NCBI RefSeq assembly: GCF_033095965.1
Contig: NZ_AP026801.1
Location: 434,001-498,000 of the forward strand
From: Xylocopilactobacillus apis
Lineage (GTDB): Bacteria > Bacillota > Bacilli > Lactobacillales > Lactobacillaceae
DNA: 64,000 bases
Direction: 5' to 3'
In this document: positions 29,378 to 38,206 of the stretch, piece after piece
Layout: each line of letters opens with the position of its first letter
Numbering within the stretch: the first letter of the stretch is position 1
Program-made: the position numbers and the translations under genes
Notes under the pieces: generated by a model
Told to the model about the DNA's origin: nothing
The model's input: only the letters and a program-made list of their open reading frames with translations
Database searches by the model: none

Positions 29378-30712
29378 TTATTTTTTAGCGGCAGCTTCAG
29401 CTGCAACGGCCCCAATATAATTTATCGGCTGATCGAAGTTTGGCTGGAAGAAAAGATCAACCATTGCTAATTCGTCAATTGTCATTTTATTTTGGATTGC
29501 GAGTGAAATCACATTTGCCGCTTGTGAAATATCATGCTTACTAAGGAATGATCCACCCAAAACTCTGCGGGTATCTGGATCCCAATATAAAGTACAAAGA
29601 ACTTTAGTAGTTGTAAGCATAAAATCAGGTCGATAATCAGGTTCAATTGATACTGATTCAATTTCAACGTTGCGTTTTTTTGCACCAGCGGCATTTAGAC
29701 CACTGGCAGCAAGTGCATATCCGTATAGTTCAACGGCTGAAGTTGCTTGTGTTCCCATATATTTAACAGTTGGTTTTTCAATATTGTTACCAACAAGGAT
29801 TCCCTGTCTAACCGCATTGGTTGCTAATGGGATATAATCGGCCTTGCCAGTAGGGTTATAGAATACTGAACTTGCATCACCGGCTGCAAAGACGTCTTTT
29901 TTACTTGTTTCCATGTATTCATTAGTAATGATTGCCCCGTTTGGCAGCATCTCTACTTGATCTTTAAAAAGTTCGGTTCGTGGTAAAAATCCAATTGCTA
30001 AGACAGCAATATCTGCGGTGTATGACCCTTTATCAGTTTCCACAGTTATTTGATCGCCGTCTTCTTTAAAACCTTTTACCATCTCACCAAGAGCAAGTTT
30101 AACTCCGTGATTTTTATATTCAGTTTCGATGCGATCAGTAATATTTTGATCAAAATTATTAGCAAGAACGCGATCCAATCCATCAATTAAAGTGACTTGT
30201 TTGTTGATTACTGAAAGTTGCTCTGCAATTTCTGCTCCAATGTATCCAGCACCAATAACTACTGCACTGGAAACTTTTTCTGTGATTTCTTTGATTCTTT
30301 TGGCATCATCCCAGTTTTTGCACTGATAAACTTTGCTGCCGTGAATTCCCGGTAAATTAGGTACAACCGGTTTAGAACCAGTAGTAATTACGATTTTGTC
30401 AAAAGAGTCAGTGTTGACTTCTCCAGTTTTTAAATCCTTGGCAGTGACCGTTTTTGAATCTAGATTAACATCTGTGACTTCATGCTCCATTTTCATAGTG
30501 GCTCCCAGTTTACTTAGAGCTTCCGGGCTTGAATAGAACATTTTCTTAGGATCTGAAACGTTGTTACCCACCCAAAGAGCAATTCCACAAGAAAGAAATG
30601 ATAACGTATCGTTTTTTTCATAGACTGTAACTTCTGCATCCGGGTGTTGAGTTAAGATCTGTTGAGCCGAAAAAGTGCCGGCATGAGTACATCCAATTAC
30701 TGCAACCTTCAT
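29378..30712 (-). CDS. nox: NADH oxidase (water-forming) / NADH peroxidase-type flavoprotein
   Basis: 444 aa from the ATG at 30712. GGAGGA lies ten bases before it, and MKVAVIGCTHAGT opens the FAD-binding Rossmann motif, so the longer frame to 30748 is not used. The redox cysteine is in SFLSCGIALWVGN at about residue 42, which acts as a cysteine-sulfenic acid. The NADH-binding GAGYIGAE motif is at about 155-162 and the second FAD motif FAAGDAS at about 277. Reoxidises NADH with O2 and supports aerobic redox balance. NADH peroxidase and CoA-disulfide reductase are close relatives and cannot be excluded. Confidence 0.88.
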   Translation of the reverse strand: MKVAVIGCTHAGTFSAQQILTQHPDAEVTVYEKNDTLSFLSCGIALWVGNNVSDPKKMFYSSPEALSKLGATMKMEHEVTDVNLDSKTVTAKDLKTGEVNTDSFDKIVITTGSKPVVPNLPGIHGSKVYQCKNWDDAKRIKEITEKVSSAVVIGAGYIGAEIAEQLSVINKQVTLIDGLDRVLANNFDQNITDRIETEYKNHGVKLALGEMVKGFKEDGDQITVETDKGSYTADIAVLAIGFLPRTELFKDQVEMLPNGAIITNEYMETSKKDVFAAGDASSVFYNPTGKADYIPLATNAVRQGILVGNNIEKPTVKYMGTQATSAVELYGYALAASGLNAAGAKKRNVEIESVSIEPDYRPDFMLTTTKVLCTLYWDPDTRRVLGGSFLSKHDISQAANVISLAIQNKMTIDELAMVDLFFQPNFDQPINYIGAVAAEAAAKK

Positions 30713-30791
30713 AAATTTTGTATCCTCCATAATATGTATTAGTAACAAGATAATTTTACTATAATTTTATGAAAATGAAACGCTTCCAGTT

Positions 30792-30800
30792 TGGTAAAAT
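30792..30800 (+). promoter_or_regulatory. Extended -10 promoter, possibly leaderless
   Basis: TGGTAAAAT fits the extended -10 form TGnTAAAAT (hexamer 30795-30800). The A of the ATG at 30807 is seven bases after it, where transcription would begin, and no Shine-Dalgarno site fits between. Confidence 0.45.
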
Positions 30801-30806
30801 AAAAGT

Positions 30807-31427
30807 ATGAAAAATGAACAATATTATACGGCACAGCCTTCCTCAAAAGATGAGGAGTTTTCTTTTAATCGAGATTTAGCTGGATTTAATTTTAAATTTT
30901 ATTCTAATAATGGAGTTTTCTCGAAAAATACCATTGATTTCGGTACTCAGACATTAATTTCCACCGTTGATCAATTACCGATATTTCCTAAGAAAATATT
31001 AGATTTAGGAACTGGTTATGGGCCAATTGCCCTTTTTGCGGCAAAACATTTTCCAAAGGCACAGATTTTAGCCAGCGATGTAAATGAAAGAGCACTTGAT
31101 CTTGCTAAGAAAAATTTTATAGCAAACGATTTAACTGAGCATATTGATGTGATCGAATCTTCGCTTTTTGATCAAATAGAAGATAATTTTGATTTAGTTT
31201 TGACAAATCCGCCAATTAGGGCAGGGAAAACAATAATTAACACGTTAGTTGAGGATAGCTATCAACATCTTAATTTAGACGGAAATTTAATTTTGGTCGT
31301 CCAAAAGAAGCAAGGCGAACCATCTTTAAAGAGGAAAATGGAAGATGTTTTTGGTAATTGTGAGATTTTAAAACGAAATAAAGGTTACTATATTTTAAGT
31401 TCAAAAAAGAAATCATCGGCGGTGTAA
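30807..31427 (+). CDS. RsmC/YbxB-like SAM-dependent methyltransferase
   Basis: 206 aa. Rossmann-fold methyltransferase with the SAM motif ILDLGTGYGPIAL at about 67-79 and the amino-methylase motif NPPIRAG at about 131-137; NPPI is the RsmC signature for N2-guanine methylation of 16S rRNA. The N-terminal MKNEQYYTAQPSS matches the family's YYT...P opening, so the ATG at 30807 is sound although it lacks a ribosome site. tadA starts within the stop codon (one-base overlap), giving a three-gene unit with tadA and yigZ. Confidence 0.88.
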   Translation: MKNEQYYTAQPSSKDEEFSFNRDLAGFNFKFYSNNGVFSKNTIDFGTQTLISTVDQLPIFPKKILDLGTGYGPIALFAAKHFPKAQILASDVNERALDLAKKNFIANDLTEHIDVIESSLFDQIEDNFDLVLTNPPIRAGKTIINTLVEDSYQHLNLDGNLILVVQKKQGEPSLKRKMEDVFGNCEILKRNKGYYILSSKKKSSAV

Positions 31428-31906
31428 TGGATCAAGATGAATTTTGGATGCGAGAAGCATTAGCCCAAGCACAAATTGCTAAATCTAAAGATGAGGTCCC
31501 AATTGGCGCGGTGGTGGTTTATAACAATCAAATCATCGGGAAAGGTTATAATCGAAGAGAAATCGATGAGAATGCTTTAGCCCATGCTGAAATGATTGCA
31601 ATCAGCAACGCCTGTAAAAAAATAGGATTCTGGCGTTTAATTGACTGTGATTTATTTGTTACGATTGAACCTTGTCCCATGTGTGCCGGCGCAATTATCA
31701 ATAGTCGGATTAGAAAAGTTACATTTGGTGCCTCAGATCCGAAAGCAGGGGCAATTGAGAGCTTAGAGCATATTTTGGATAACGAAAAATTTAATCATCA
31801 TGTTGAATATCAAGGAGGAGTTCTTGAAGCAGAATGTCAGCAGATAATTAAAGACTTTTTTCATGAGATCCGTTTGAGGAAAAAAGATGAAAAAAATTCC
31901 TTATAA
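31427..31906 (+). CDS. tadA: tRNA-specific adenosine deaminase
   Basis: 159 aa. Deaminates adenosine 34 of tRNA-Arg(ACG) to inosine, required for decoding CGN codons. The zinc site is complete: HAEM (catalytic Glu) at about residues 54-57 and PCPMCAGA at about 84-91. Start overlaps the methyltransferase stop; its end overlaps the YigZ gene start by 20 bases. Length is normal for TadA. Confidence 0.95.
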   Translation: MDQDEFWMREALAQAQIAKSKDEVPIGAVVVYNNQIIGKGYNRREIDENALAHAEMIAISNACKKIGFWRLIDCDLFVTIEPCPMCAGAIINSRIRKVTFGASDPKAGAIESLEHILDNEKFNHHVEYQGGVLEAECQQIIKDFFHEIRLRKKDEKNSL

Positions 31907-32528
31907 AAGTTTAGCCGAAGATCGAGCAACGGGAGAGTTTACAGTTAAAAAATCCCGTTTTATTGGTGATCTTTTTTTAGTACATGATGAGGAAGAAGCA
32001 ACTGAGGCTTTAAAGATTGTTCAGCAGGAACACCGAGATGCAACTCATATCTGTTATGCCTACATCTTAAATGAAGATGTTGAGAAGATGAAATCATCTG
32101 ATAATGGTGAACCACAAGGTACCGCAGGGGCGCCAATTTTAAATGCGTTACAAAAAAATGAATTAACTAATGTTTTGGCAACGGTGACGCGTTATTTTGG
32201 CGGAATTAAATTAGGTGCAGGAGGCTTGATTAGGGCTTACGGCAAGGGCGTAACTGTAGCAATTGAAGAGGCGAATCTTGCAATTTATGACTTTTTTACA
32301 GTGGCGCAAATTAAAGTTAGTTATAGCGACCATGATGCAGTTAAATATTTTTTAAAACAAAATGAAATTCCAATCTTAGATGAACAATTTTCAGAAGTGG
32401 TTACACTTCAAATTCAGTTGAAAAAAAGTGAAGCAGATAATTTTAACAATCAACTCGCTAATCGGTTTAATGGACGTTACGCACTGACAGTTATTGCTGA
32501 ACGCATACTTCCGACGTTAATTTCATAA
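31887..32528 (+). CDS. YigZ/IMPACT-family protein
   Basis: 213 aa. N-terminal UPF0029 (IMPACT) domain with the conserved SDNGEPQGTAGAPILNAL at about 70-87 and RYFGGIKLGAGGLIRAYG at about 105-122; C-terminal DUF1949 ferredoxin-like domain. YigZ-type proteins are linked to translation or nucleotide metabolism, but their reaction is unsettled. Last gene of the unit begun at 30807. Confidence 0.9.
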   Translation: MKKIPYKSLAEDRATGEFTVKKSRFIGDLFLVHDEEEATEALKIVQQEHRDATHICYAYILNEDVEKMKSSDNGEPQGTAGAPILNALQKNELTNVLATVTRYFGGIKLGAGGLIRAYGKGVTVAIEEANLAIYDFFTVAQIKVSYSDHDAVKYFLKQNEIPILDEQFSEVVTLQIQLKKSEADNFNNQLANRFNGRYALTVIAERILPTLIS

Positions 32529-32547
32529 AATTTTTTAAAAAATTTAG

Positions 32548-32576
32548 TTGACATTGTTTTAAAATACATCTAAAAT
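32548..32576 (+). promoter_or_regulatory. Promoter of the trpXYZ leader
   Basis: TTGACA (32548-32553), 17-bp spacer, TAAAAT (32571-32576): the best canonical promoter in this part of the window. Transcription would start about 30 bases before the leader ATG. Confidence 0.8.
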
Positions 32577-32611
32577 GTTTTTTAACTTAAAAGAGCGAAA
32601 GGAGTTTAGAA

Positions 32612-32659
32612 ATGTTTAACTTGAAATTAGATTTAAATAATCGTTGGCAAAGCCGGTAA
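32612..32659 (+). CDS. 15-codon leader peptide with one Trp codon
   Basis: A short ORF reading MFNLKLDLNNRWQSR then TAA, behind a strong AAAGGAG site seven to eight bases upstream. The only tryptophan is codon 12 (TGG at 32645-32647). Its last codons, AGC CGG, form one arm of a downstream RNA stem, so a ribosome paused at TGG would cover that arm. This is the layout of a transcription-attenuation leader controlling a tryptophan-uptake operon. Not seen: the Trp-Trp pair found in enteric trpL. The peptide is probably regulatory only. Confidence 0.65.
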   Translation: MFNLKLDLNNRWQSR

Positions 32660-32768
32660 TTTCAGGTTGATTCCGTTGTGGATACGACCTGATTTGTCAG
32701 ATCGTATTCATGCCGGCTAAACTCATAATCTTAAGTCTGTATGGATAATCCTTGCAGGCTTTTCTTTT
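32652..32768 (+). promoter_or_regulatory. Attenuator with mutually exclusive hairpins and terminator
   Basis: Three stems are visible. A long-range stem joins GCCGG (32652-32656, end of the leader ORF) with CCGGC (32713-32717). Inside it, TCAGGTTG (32662-32669) can pair with CGACCTGA (32685-32692), or ATACGA..CTGA can pair with TCAG..TCGTAT (32682-32707); the two share CGACCTGA and exclude each other. AGTCTGT (32734-32740) with GCAGGCT (32754-32760) and TTTTCTTTT make a terminator. Leader AAAGCC (32649-32654) can also pair with GGCTTT of the terminator. No T-box motif is present. Confidence 0.6.
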
Positions 32769-32780
32769 GTTCAACAATTG

Positions 32781-32804
32781 GAGCCTCATTGAGGCTCTTT
32801 TTTT
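32781..32804 (+). terminator. Second terminator of the trp leader
   Basis: GAGCCTCA/TGAGGCTC (32781-32788, 32790-32797) followed by seven T's, 22 bases before the trpX start. Confidence 0.8.
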
Positions 32805-32825
32805 ATTTATTGAAAGGTGAGAAAA

Positions 32826-33818
32826 ATGAAACGAATGTTAGCTTTAATTGGCGTGTTACTTGTTTTTTTAGGATTTGCTTTTTTTAACGAGGGGGGCTCC
32901 ACTAAAGCGGGATCAATGCCTCGAGTTGGAGTTTTGACTTTAATGCATCATCCGGCGTTAGATCAAATCCAAGAAGGTTTTACTAAAGGAATGAAAGAAG
33001 AAGGCTACGTTGATGGAAAAAATGTCAAAATTGATTATCAGAATGCACAAGGTGATCAAAGTAATTTAAAAACGATGGCAACAAAATTGGTTAATGAAAA
33101 TTCTGAGGTTTTATTTGGTATTACGACCCCAGCTTCACAATCATTAGCCAACCTTACCAAGAAAATTCCGATTGTGATGGGGGCAGTAACTGATCCTCGA
33201 TCAGCAGGATTAGTCACAAATTACGAACATCCTGGCTCTAATATTACCGGCGTTTCTAATATGTCTCCAATCAAAGATCAATTAAAGCTGATTAAAGAAT
33301 TTATGCCTGATTTAAAAACTTTAGGAGTTATTTATACCTCAAGCGACAGCTCAGCAACCGCTGAATATAAACAAATTGTCAAAACTGCTAAAGAAATGAA
33401 GGTTCCAATCAAGGTTTATTCTATTTCCAACAGTAATGATCTTAATCAAGTTTCGCAGGAAATGCTGCAAAAAGTGGATGCGGTCATGGTTCCGCAAGAT
33501 AACGTAATTGCGGGGGCAATGCAGACATTAGTGAAAAATGCAGATGCGGTTAATAAACCAATTTTTCCAGCCGTTGACACAATGGTCAAACAAGGTGGAG
33601 TGGCAGCTTATGGCATCAATCAATATAAGTTAGGTCTCCTTGGAGGTCACTTAACTGCTTCCATATTAAAAGGTAAAAATAAACCGTCAACTACGGCCAT
33701 CAGATACATAAAGCACGGGGAAGCAGTTCTTAATTTAAAGCAGGCTCAAAAATTAGGGATTAAGATTCCCGCACGATTTTTAGAAGAGGCTCAAAAAGAA
33801 GGGAAGGTATTTAAATAA
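32826..33818 (+). CDS. trpX: TrpX-type ABC transporter substrate-binding protein
   Basis: 330 aa from the ATG at 32826, which has AAAGGTGAG just upstream; the in-frame GTG at 32817 is part of that site. An N-terminal hydrophobic signal (MLALIGVLLVFLGFAFF) lacks a lipobox Cys, so it is an uncleaved anchor or normal signal. The body is a PF04392 periplasmic-binding fold (PRVGVLTLMHHPALD, GITTPASQSLANLTKKIPIVMGAVTDP). In streptococci this family with a permease and ATPase is the predicted tryptophan transporter TrpXYZ. The Trp codon in the leader supports that substrate here. The permease begins inside the stop codon. Confidence 0.85.
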   Translation: MKRMLALIGVLLVFLGFAFFNEGGSTKAGSMPRVGVLTLMHHPALDQIQEGFTKGMKEEGYVDGKNVKIDYQNAQGDQSNLKTMATKLVNENSEVLFGITTPASQSLANLTKKIPIVMGAVTDPRSAGLVTNYEHPGSNITGVSNMSPIKDQLKLIKEFMPDLKTLGVIYTSSDSSATAEYKQIVKTAKEMKVPIKVYSISNSNDLNQVSQEMLQKVDAVMVPQDNVIAGAMQTLVKNADAVNKPIFPAVDTMVKQGGVAAYGINQYKLGLLGGHLTASILKGKNKPSTTAIRYIKHGEAVLNLKQAQKLGIKIPARFLEEAQKEGKVFK

Positions 33819-34717
33819 TGAATGTAATTGTTTCGGCGATTGGTCAAGGACTCTTATGGGCGTTATTAGGACTAGGACTATATTTAACATTTAGAATTTT
33901 AAATTTTGCTGATATGACTGTTGAAGGCACTTTTCCCTTAGGGGCAGCTGTCGCAGTAACTGCAATAACACACGGTGTAAATCCAATTTTGGCAACACTT
34001 TTATCTTTTGTAGTGGGAGTGATAGCAGGGTTAGTTACAGGTCTGTTATATACGAAAGGGAAAATTCCAAGTCTTTTGGCAGGGATTTTGGTAATGACGG
34101 CCGCTTATTCAATAAATCTAAGAATAATGGGAAAATCAAATATCTCGCTTTTAGGACAAAAAACACTTTTTAATGGAAAATTTTTAGCAAGTTTACCCCA
34201 ATATTTTGACAGTGTTTTTGTTGGAATGATCGTAATTTTTATCTTCACTATTCTGATGATATTTGTTTTAAATACCGATTGGGGCCAAGCTTTCATCGCG
34301 ACCGGAGATAATCGGCAGATGGCAAAATCACTCGGCGTTAAGACAGACCGGATGGTTATTATGGGCTTGATGATCTCTAACGGCATTGTGGGAGTGTGTG
34401 GAGCTTTAATTGCTCAAAGTAACGGTTATGCCGATATTAATATGGGAATTGGGACGATCGTTATAGCTCTAGCTTCAATCATTATTGGAGAAGTACTATT
34501 TGGCGAGTTAACTTTACCGCAGCGTTTAGTGGCTGTTACTCTGGGCAGCATTATTTATCGATTGCTTCTGTTGGTAGTTTTACAATTAGGGTTCAAAGCA
34601 GATGATTTAAATCTTATTTCTTCTATTGTACTGGCACTTTGTATGTTACTGCCGCAGTTAGAAAAGCATTTACGAGTGAAAAGTACAATTATGAAAGGAG
34701 TACGCCATGATGACTAA
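33818..34717 (+). CDS. trpY: TrpY-type ABC transporter permease
   Basis: 299 aa, eight or so membrane helices; family of BPD_transp_2 permeases. The segment LNFADMTVEGTFPLGAAVAV at about 28-47 is characteristic of this subgroup. Start overlaps the trpX stop by one base and its end overlaps the ATPase gene by 11 bases, so the three are translationally coupled. Substrate assignment rests on the family and the upstream leader. Confidence 0.85.
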   Translation: MNVIVSAIGQGLLWALLGLGLYLTFRILNFADMTVEGTFPLGAAVAVTAITHGVNPILATLLSFVVGVIAGLVTGLLYTKGKIPSLLAGILVMTAAYSINLRIMGKSNISLLGQKTLFNGKFLASLPQYFDSVFVGMIVIFIFTILMIFVLNTDWGQAFIATGDNRQMAKSLGVKTDRMVIMGLMISNGIVGVCGALIAQSNGYADINMGIGTIVIALASIIIGEVLFGELTLPQRLVAVTLGSIIYRLLLLVVLQLGFKADDLNLISSIVLALCMLLPQLEKHLRVKSTIMKGVRHDD

Positions 34718-35474
34718 TCCAATTTTAGAATTAAAAGATGTCTCAACTGTTGTAAATCAAGGAACTTCGCGAGAAGTTATAATTTTAAATCACGTTAATC
34801 TACAAATTAATGAAGGTGATTTTATTACAATTGTTGGAACCAACGGAGCTGGAAAATCGACGCTTTTTAATGTTATTAGTGGGATGCTGCCAGTTAGTTC
34901 GGGTCAAGTACTTCACCTTGGAAAAGACATCACTAAACTATCAGAAGAAGCACATCCAGAGTTTCTCAGTCGCGTTTTTCAAGATCCAAAAATGGGAACC
35001 GCTCCAAGAATGACCGTAGCTGAAAATTTATTGTTGGCAGTAAATCGGGGACAGAGAAGATTTTTAAAACCGCGTCATTTAAAAACTCATTTGAATGAAT
35101 TTCGTGAATTAGCAGCAACAATGAATAATGGGTTAGAAGAACGGCTTAATACGGCAACAGGTGCTTTGTCAGGAGGACAGCGCCAAGCACTTAGCTTTTT
35201 AATGGCAGTAATTAAACGGCCGGATGTAATCCTGCTGGATGAGCATACAGCAGCGCTTGATCCACATACAAGCGCATCATTAATGGCCGCAACTGACCAG
35301 CATATTGTTGATGACAAATTGACTGCCCTCATGATTACGCATCAATTAGAAGATGCAATTAAGTACGGGAATCGACTTTTAGTTTTAAATCAAGGTCAAA
35401 TTGAAGCCGATTTTAGGGGAGACGAAAAGCAGAATTTAACAACTGAAAAACTATATGAATATTTAGAGCATTGA
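34707..35474 (+). CDS. trpZ: TrpZ-type ABC transporter ATPase
   Basis: 255 aa. Complete ATPase: Walker A GTNGAGKST at about residues 46-54, signature LSGGQRQ at about 153, Walker B VILLDEHTAALDP at about 172-184, and a switch His in MITHQLEDA. Ribosome site AAAGGAG lies in the permease end. A terminator follows at 35492. Confidence 0.9.
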   Translation: MMTNPILELKDVSTVVNQGTSREVIILNHVNLQINEGDFITIVGTNGAGKSTLFNVISGMLPVSSGQVLHLGKDITKLSEEAHPEFLSRVFQDPKMGTAPRMTVAENLLLAVNRGQRRFLKPRHLKTHLNEFRELAATMNNGLEERLNTATGALSGGQRQALSFLMAVIKRPDVILLDEHTAALDPHTSASLMAATDQHIVDDKLTALMITHQLEDAIKYGNRLLVLNQGQIEADFRGDEKQNLTTEKLYEYLEH

Positions 35475-35491
35475 TTTATCTATTGAAAAAC

Positions 35492-35517
35492 GTCTCGTGA
35501 ATGCGAGGCATTTTTTT
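35492..35517 (+). terminator. Terminator of trpXYZ
   Basis: GTCTCG (35492-35497) pairs with CGAGGC (35504-35509), loop TGAATG, followed by seven T's. Confidence 0.8.
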
Positions 35518-35573
35518 CGTTACTTTTTCCTCTGTAGATCGTTATCTAATTGAAATCCCAAGGAGGAAGTAAG

Positions 35574-36323
35574 ATGTCTAATGTTATCGAAGTTGAACAA
35601 GTAAGAAAAATTTATGGAAAATCGAAAGGCGATTTAACGATTGCGTTAAAAAACGTTTCTTTTGAAGTTAAACAAGGTGAATTTATTGGAATCATGGGAG
35701 CTTCAGGTTCTGGTAAATCCACCTTGCTTAATATTTTGTCAACCTTAGATTATCCAACAGCAGGTAAAGTGATGATCAATGGTAAAGATATTACAAAACT
35801 TCATGGTAATAATTTATCAGATTTCAGAGCTCATCAGGTTGGTTTTATTTTTCAAGATTTTAATTTGTTGGAGAATTTAACTGCATCAGAAAATATTGCG
35901 TTGCCTTTGTCATTGCAGGGAGTTAAAAGCAAAGACATTATTAAACGAATAGATGAAATAGCTAAAAAACTTTCAATTGAAGCAATTCTACCTAAATATC
36001 CAACAGAAATTTCTGGTGGTCAAAAACAAAGAGTCGCTGCAGCACGGGCGTTAGTAACGAATCCCGCAATTTTGTTTGGTGACGAACCAACCGGAGCTCT
36101 TGATTCACATAGCGCACACGATTTGCTTGAAACGATGAATTCTCTTAATCAAACCGAACAGATTTCAATTCTACTTGTCACACACGATCCAATGTCAGCA
36201 AGTTTTTGTTCGCGAATTTTATTTATTAAGGATGGAATGATTGGTCAAGAGCTAAAAAGAGAAAATCGAAAACGAGAAGAATTCTATCAACAGATTTTAA
36301 ATGTATTAGGAGACAGCGAATGA
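35574..36323 (+). CDS. bceA: BceA-type ABC transporter ATPase
   Basis: 249 aa from the ATG at 35574; AAGGAGGAAG lies six bases before it, so the longer frame from 35550 is rejected. MacB/BceA-type ATPase with Walker A GASGSGKST, signature SGGQKQR and Walker B ILFGDEPTGALD. Partners of this class detoxify cell-wall antibiotics such as bacitracin or sense them together with a BceS-type kinase. No kinase/regulator pair is nearby. The permease starts four bases before its stop. Confidence 0.88.
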   Translation: MSNVIEVEQVRKIYGKSKGDLTIALKNVSFEVKQGEFIGIMGASGSGKSTLLNILSTLDYPTAGKVMINGKDITKLHGNNLSDFRAHQVGFIFQDFNLLENLTASENIALPLSLQGVKSKDIIKRIDEIAKKLSIEAILPKYPTEISGGQKQRVAAARALVTNPAILFGDEPTGALDSHSAHDLLETMNSLNQTEQISILLVTHDPMSASFCSRILFIKDGMIGQELKRENRKREEFYQQILNVLGDSE

Positions 36324-38155
36324 CAATAAAGTTAGCTCTGAAGGGCATAAAAAGTCGCTGGAAGGATTACCTGGTATTGTTTTCCGGTTTAATGATTGCA
36401 GCCGCTATTTTCTATATGTTTCAAGCAATTGCAAGCAATCGAGCGTTTTTAAAAGCAAATTTACATTTGAATTTCGATACTTTAATTTATACCTCATATT
36501 TGGGTTCCATTTTGCTGGGGATCATTAGTTTAGTGTATATTTTTTACGCAAACTCTTTTTTACTCTCGATAAGACAACGAGTTTATGCAATGTATATGAT
36601 GTTGGGTGCTAAATCTCGTAAAATTGCATTTTTAATTTTCACGGAAACACTATTAATCGGAATCCTGGCTGTTGGTTTGGGTTTAATTTTAGGACTTGGT
36701 TTAACAAAAGTAGTTGGTTACTGGATCATTCAACAAATGGATTTAACGGTTTCAAAGTTTTCGATTTGGAGTTCTCAGGCGACAATTGTCACATTGGGAT
36801 ACTTTTTAATTATTTTTGCCCTCATTGCGATCTTAAATGCCAGAAAGTTAGTAAAAAAACCTATTCTTCAACTTTTGAACCAAGATCAAACACCGCGTTT
36901 AGGTCATAAAAATCGCCTTGGGCAAATAATAGAAATTTTGGCAGGAATTATTCTTTTGGCTCTAGGGTATTGGACAATGGCGACTTTAAAACATGAACCT
37001 TTTGATGGTCCAACGGGAGTAATTTTAGGCTTGATTGTTGCACTTGTTACGATCGTTCTGGGAACTTATTTTGCATTTGACGTTATTTTTCAAGGGATAA
37101 TTGAACTTTTGAGAAATAATGAATCCTTTCGATTCAAAAAAATTCACAGTTTTACCTTAGGGCAGTTAAGTTTTCGGCTTCGTGATTTTACCCGGCTTTT
37201 ATCAATGGTAACAATTCTATTTGCTTTGTCTCTGGGGGCAATTACTGTTGGTCTTGCTTTTAGTGATCAGGTCGTTGAACAAAGCGATGCAAGTAATTAT
37301 TATGATTTGGTTTTACATGATCCGTCACCAGGTGATCTTAAAGAAGCTCAAAAATTAAAACTTAAAAGTACTAGCGTTTATCGGATTAAGTTTTTTAACA
37401 AAAAGATTGTGTGGAATGCGGGTGATTTTGATCGGGATCCTTTCTTAAATTTACATTTTGGTTCTTCTAAGGTCGAAAAAATAACTGGTCAAAATTTATT
37501 AAAAGACAGAGATTCATTATTTAACAGTTCTTTAATATCATACATTCCTCAAAATCTACAAAAGTTTGACAGCAAAATTGTAACTAAAGAAAAATATGAC
37601 CGAACAAAGGGAGAAGTACATGAGATTAGGCTGTATAAGCTTCAAAATTTTGTTCGAGATCATCGACAATTAAAAAAATTAGCGCTTAAGGATAACAAAA
37701 AGGGAAGTGCTAACAGTCTTGCGATGATTAACATGTCTCAAAAATATTTATTTTATCAAGACTTTAATTCCTCCGTTTCAGGCTTTGAATTTATCGGAGT
37801 GTTTTTAGGACTAGCATTTCTAGCAATGCTGGCATCGTGTTTAATGTTTAAAATTCTTTCGAGTGCGCCAAAAGATGTTCTACGTTATCATCGTTTAAAT
37901 CAGCTCGGGGCTAGAAGAAATTTGTTAAAAACATCAATCTTTCAAGAAATCGGAGCTCTGTTTTTACTTCCGGGAATTCTTGGAATAATGCATGTTTTGT
38001 TTGGGCTTCAGATGTTTAAAGCGACAGACCTTTTAGCTAAACCTTACGGAAACTTAGGAGTCCCATTTTTAATATTTTTAGTTCTTTACCTCCTTTATTA
38101 TTTGTTAACAGTGGGGCTTTACCAAAAAATTGTTCTGCCGAAAGTGAAAAAGTAG
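36320..38155 (+). CDS. bceB: BceB-type FtsX-like ABC permease
   Basis: 611 aa, with ten predicted membrane helices: two FtsX domains (about 55-175 and 490-605) and a large extracellular loop at about 320-480. This is the BceB layout, slightly shorter than the typical 640-660 residues. Likely confers resistance to, or senses, a lipid-II-binding peptide; the target is unknown. A pseudogene for a lipoprotein follows, perhaps once co-functional. Confidence 0.85.
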   Translation: MTIKLALKGIKSRWKDYLVLFSGLMIAAAIFYMFQAIASNRAFLKANLHLNFDTLIYTSYLGSILLGIISLVYIFYANSFLLSIRQRVYAMYMMLGAKSRKIAFLIFTETLLIGILAVGLGLILGLGLTKVVGYWIIQQMDLTVSKFSIWSSQATIVTLGYFLIIFALIAILNARKLVKKPILQLLNQDQTPRLGHKNRLGQIIEILAGIILLALGYWTMATLKHEPFDGPTGVILGLIVALVTIVLGTYFAFDVIFQGIIELLRNNESFRFKKIHSFTLGQLSFRLRDFTRLLSMVTILFALSLGAITVGLAFSDQVVEQSDASNYYDLVLHDPSPGDLKEAQKLKLKSTSVYRIKFFNKKIVWNAGDFDRDPFLNLHFGSSKVEKITGQNLLKDRDSLFNSSLISYIPQNLQKFDSKIVTKEKYDRTKGEVHEIRLYKLQNFVRDHRQLKKLALKDNKKGSANSLAMINMSQKYLFYQDFNSSVSGFEFIGVFLGLAFLAMLASCLMFKILSSAPKDVLRYHRLNQLGARRNLLKTSIFQEIGALFLLPGILGIMHVLFGLQMFKATDLLAKPYGNLGVPFLIFLVLYLLYYLLTVGLYQKIVLPKVKK

Positions 38156-38206
38156 ATTTAATTTAAGCGTAAGCGTTTTTATAATATAATATTAAGAGAG
38201 GGGAAT

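Noticed and set aside
32529-32816. T-box or riboswitch for tryptophan before trpX
   Set aside because: No TGGNACCGCG T-box core; the leader ORF and alternative hairpins fit attenuation better.
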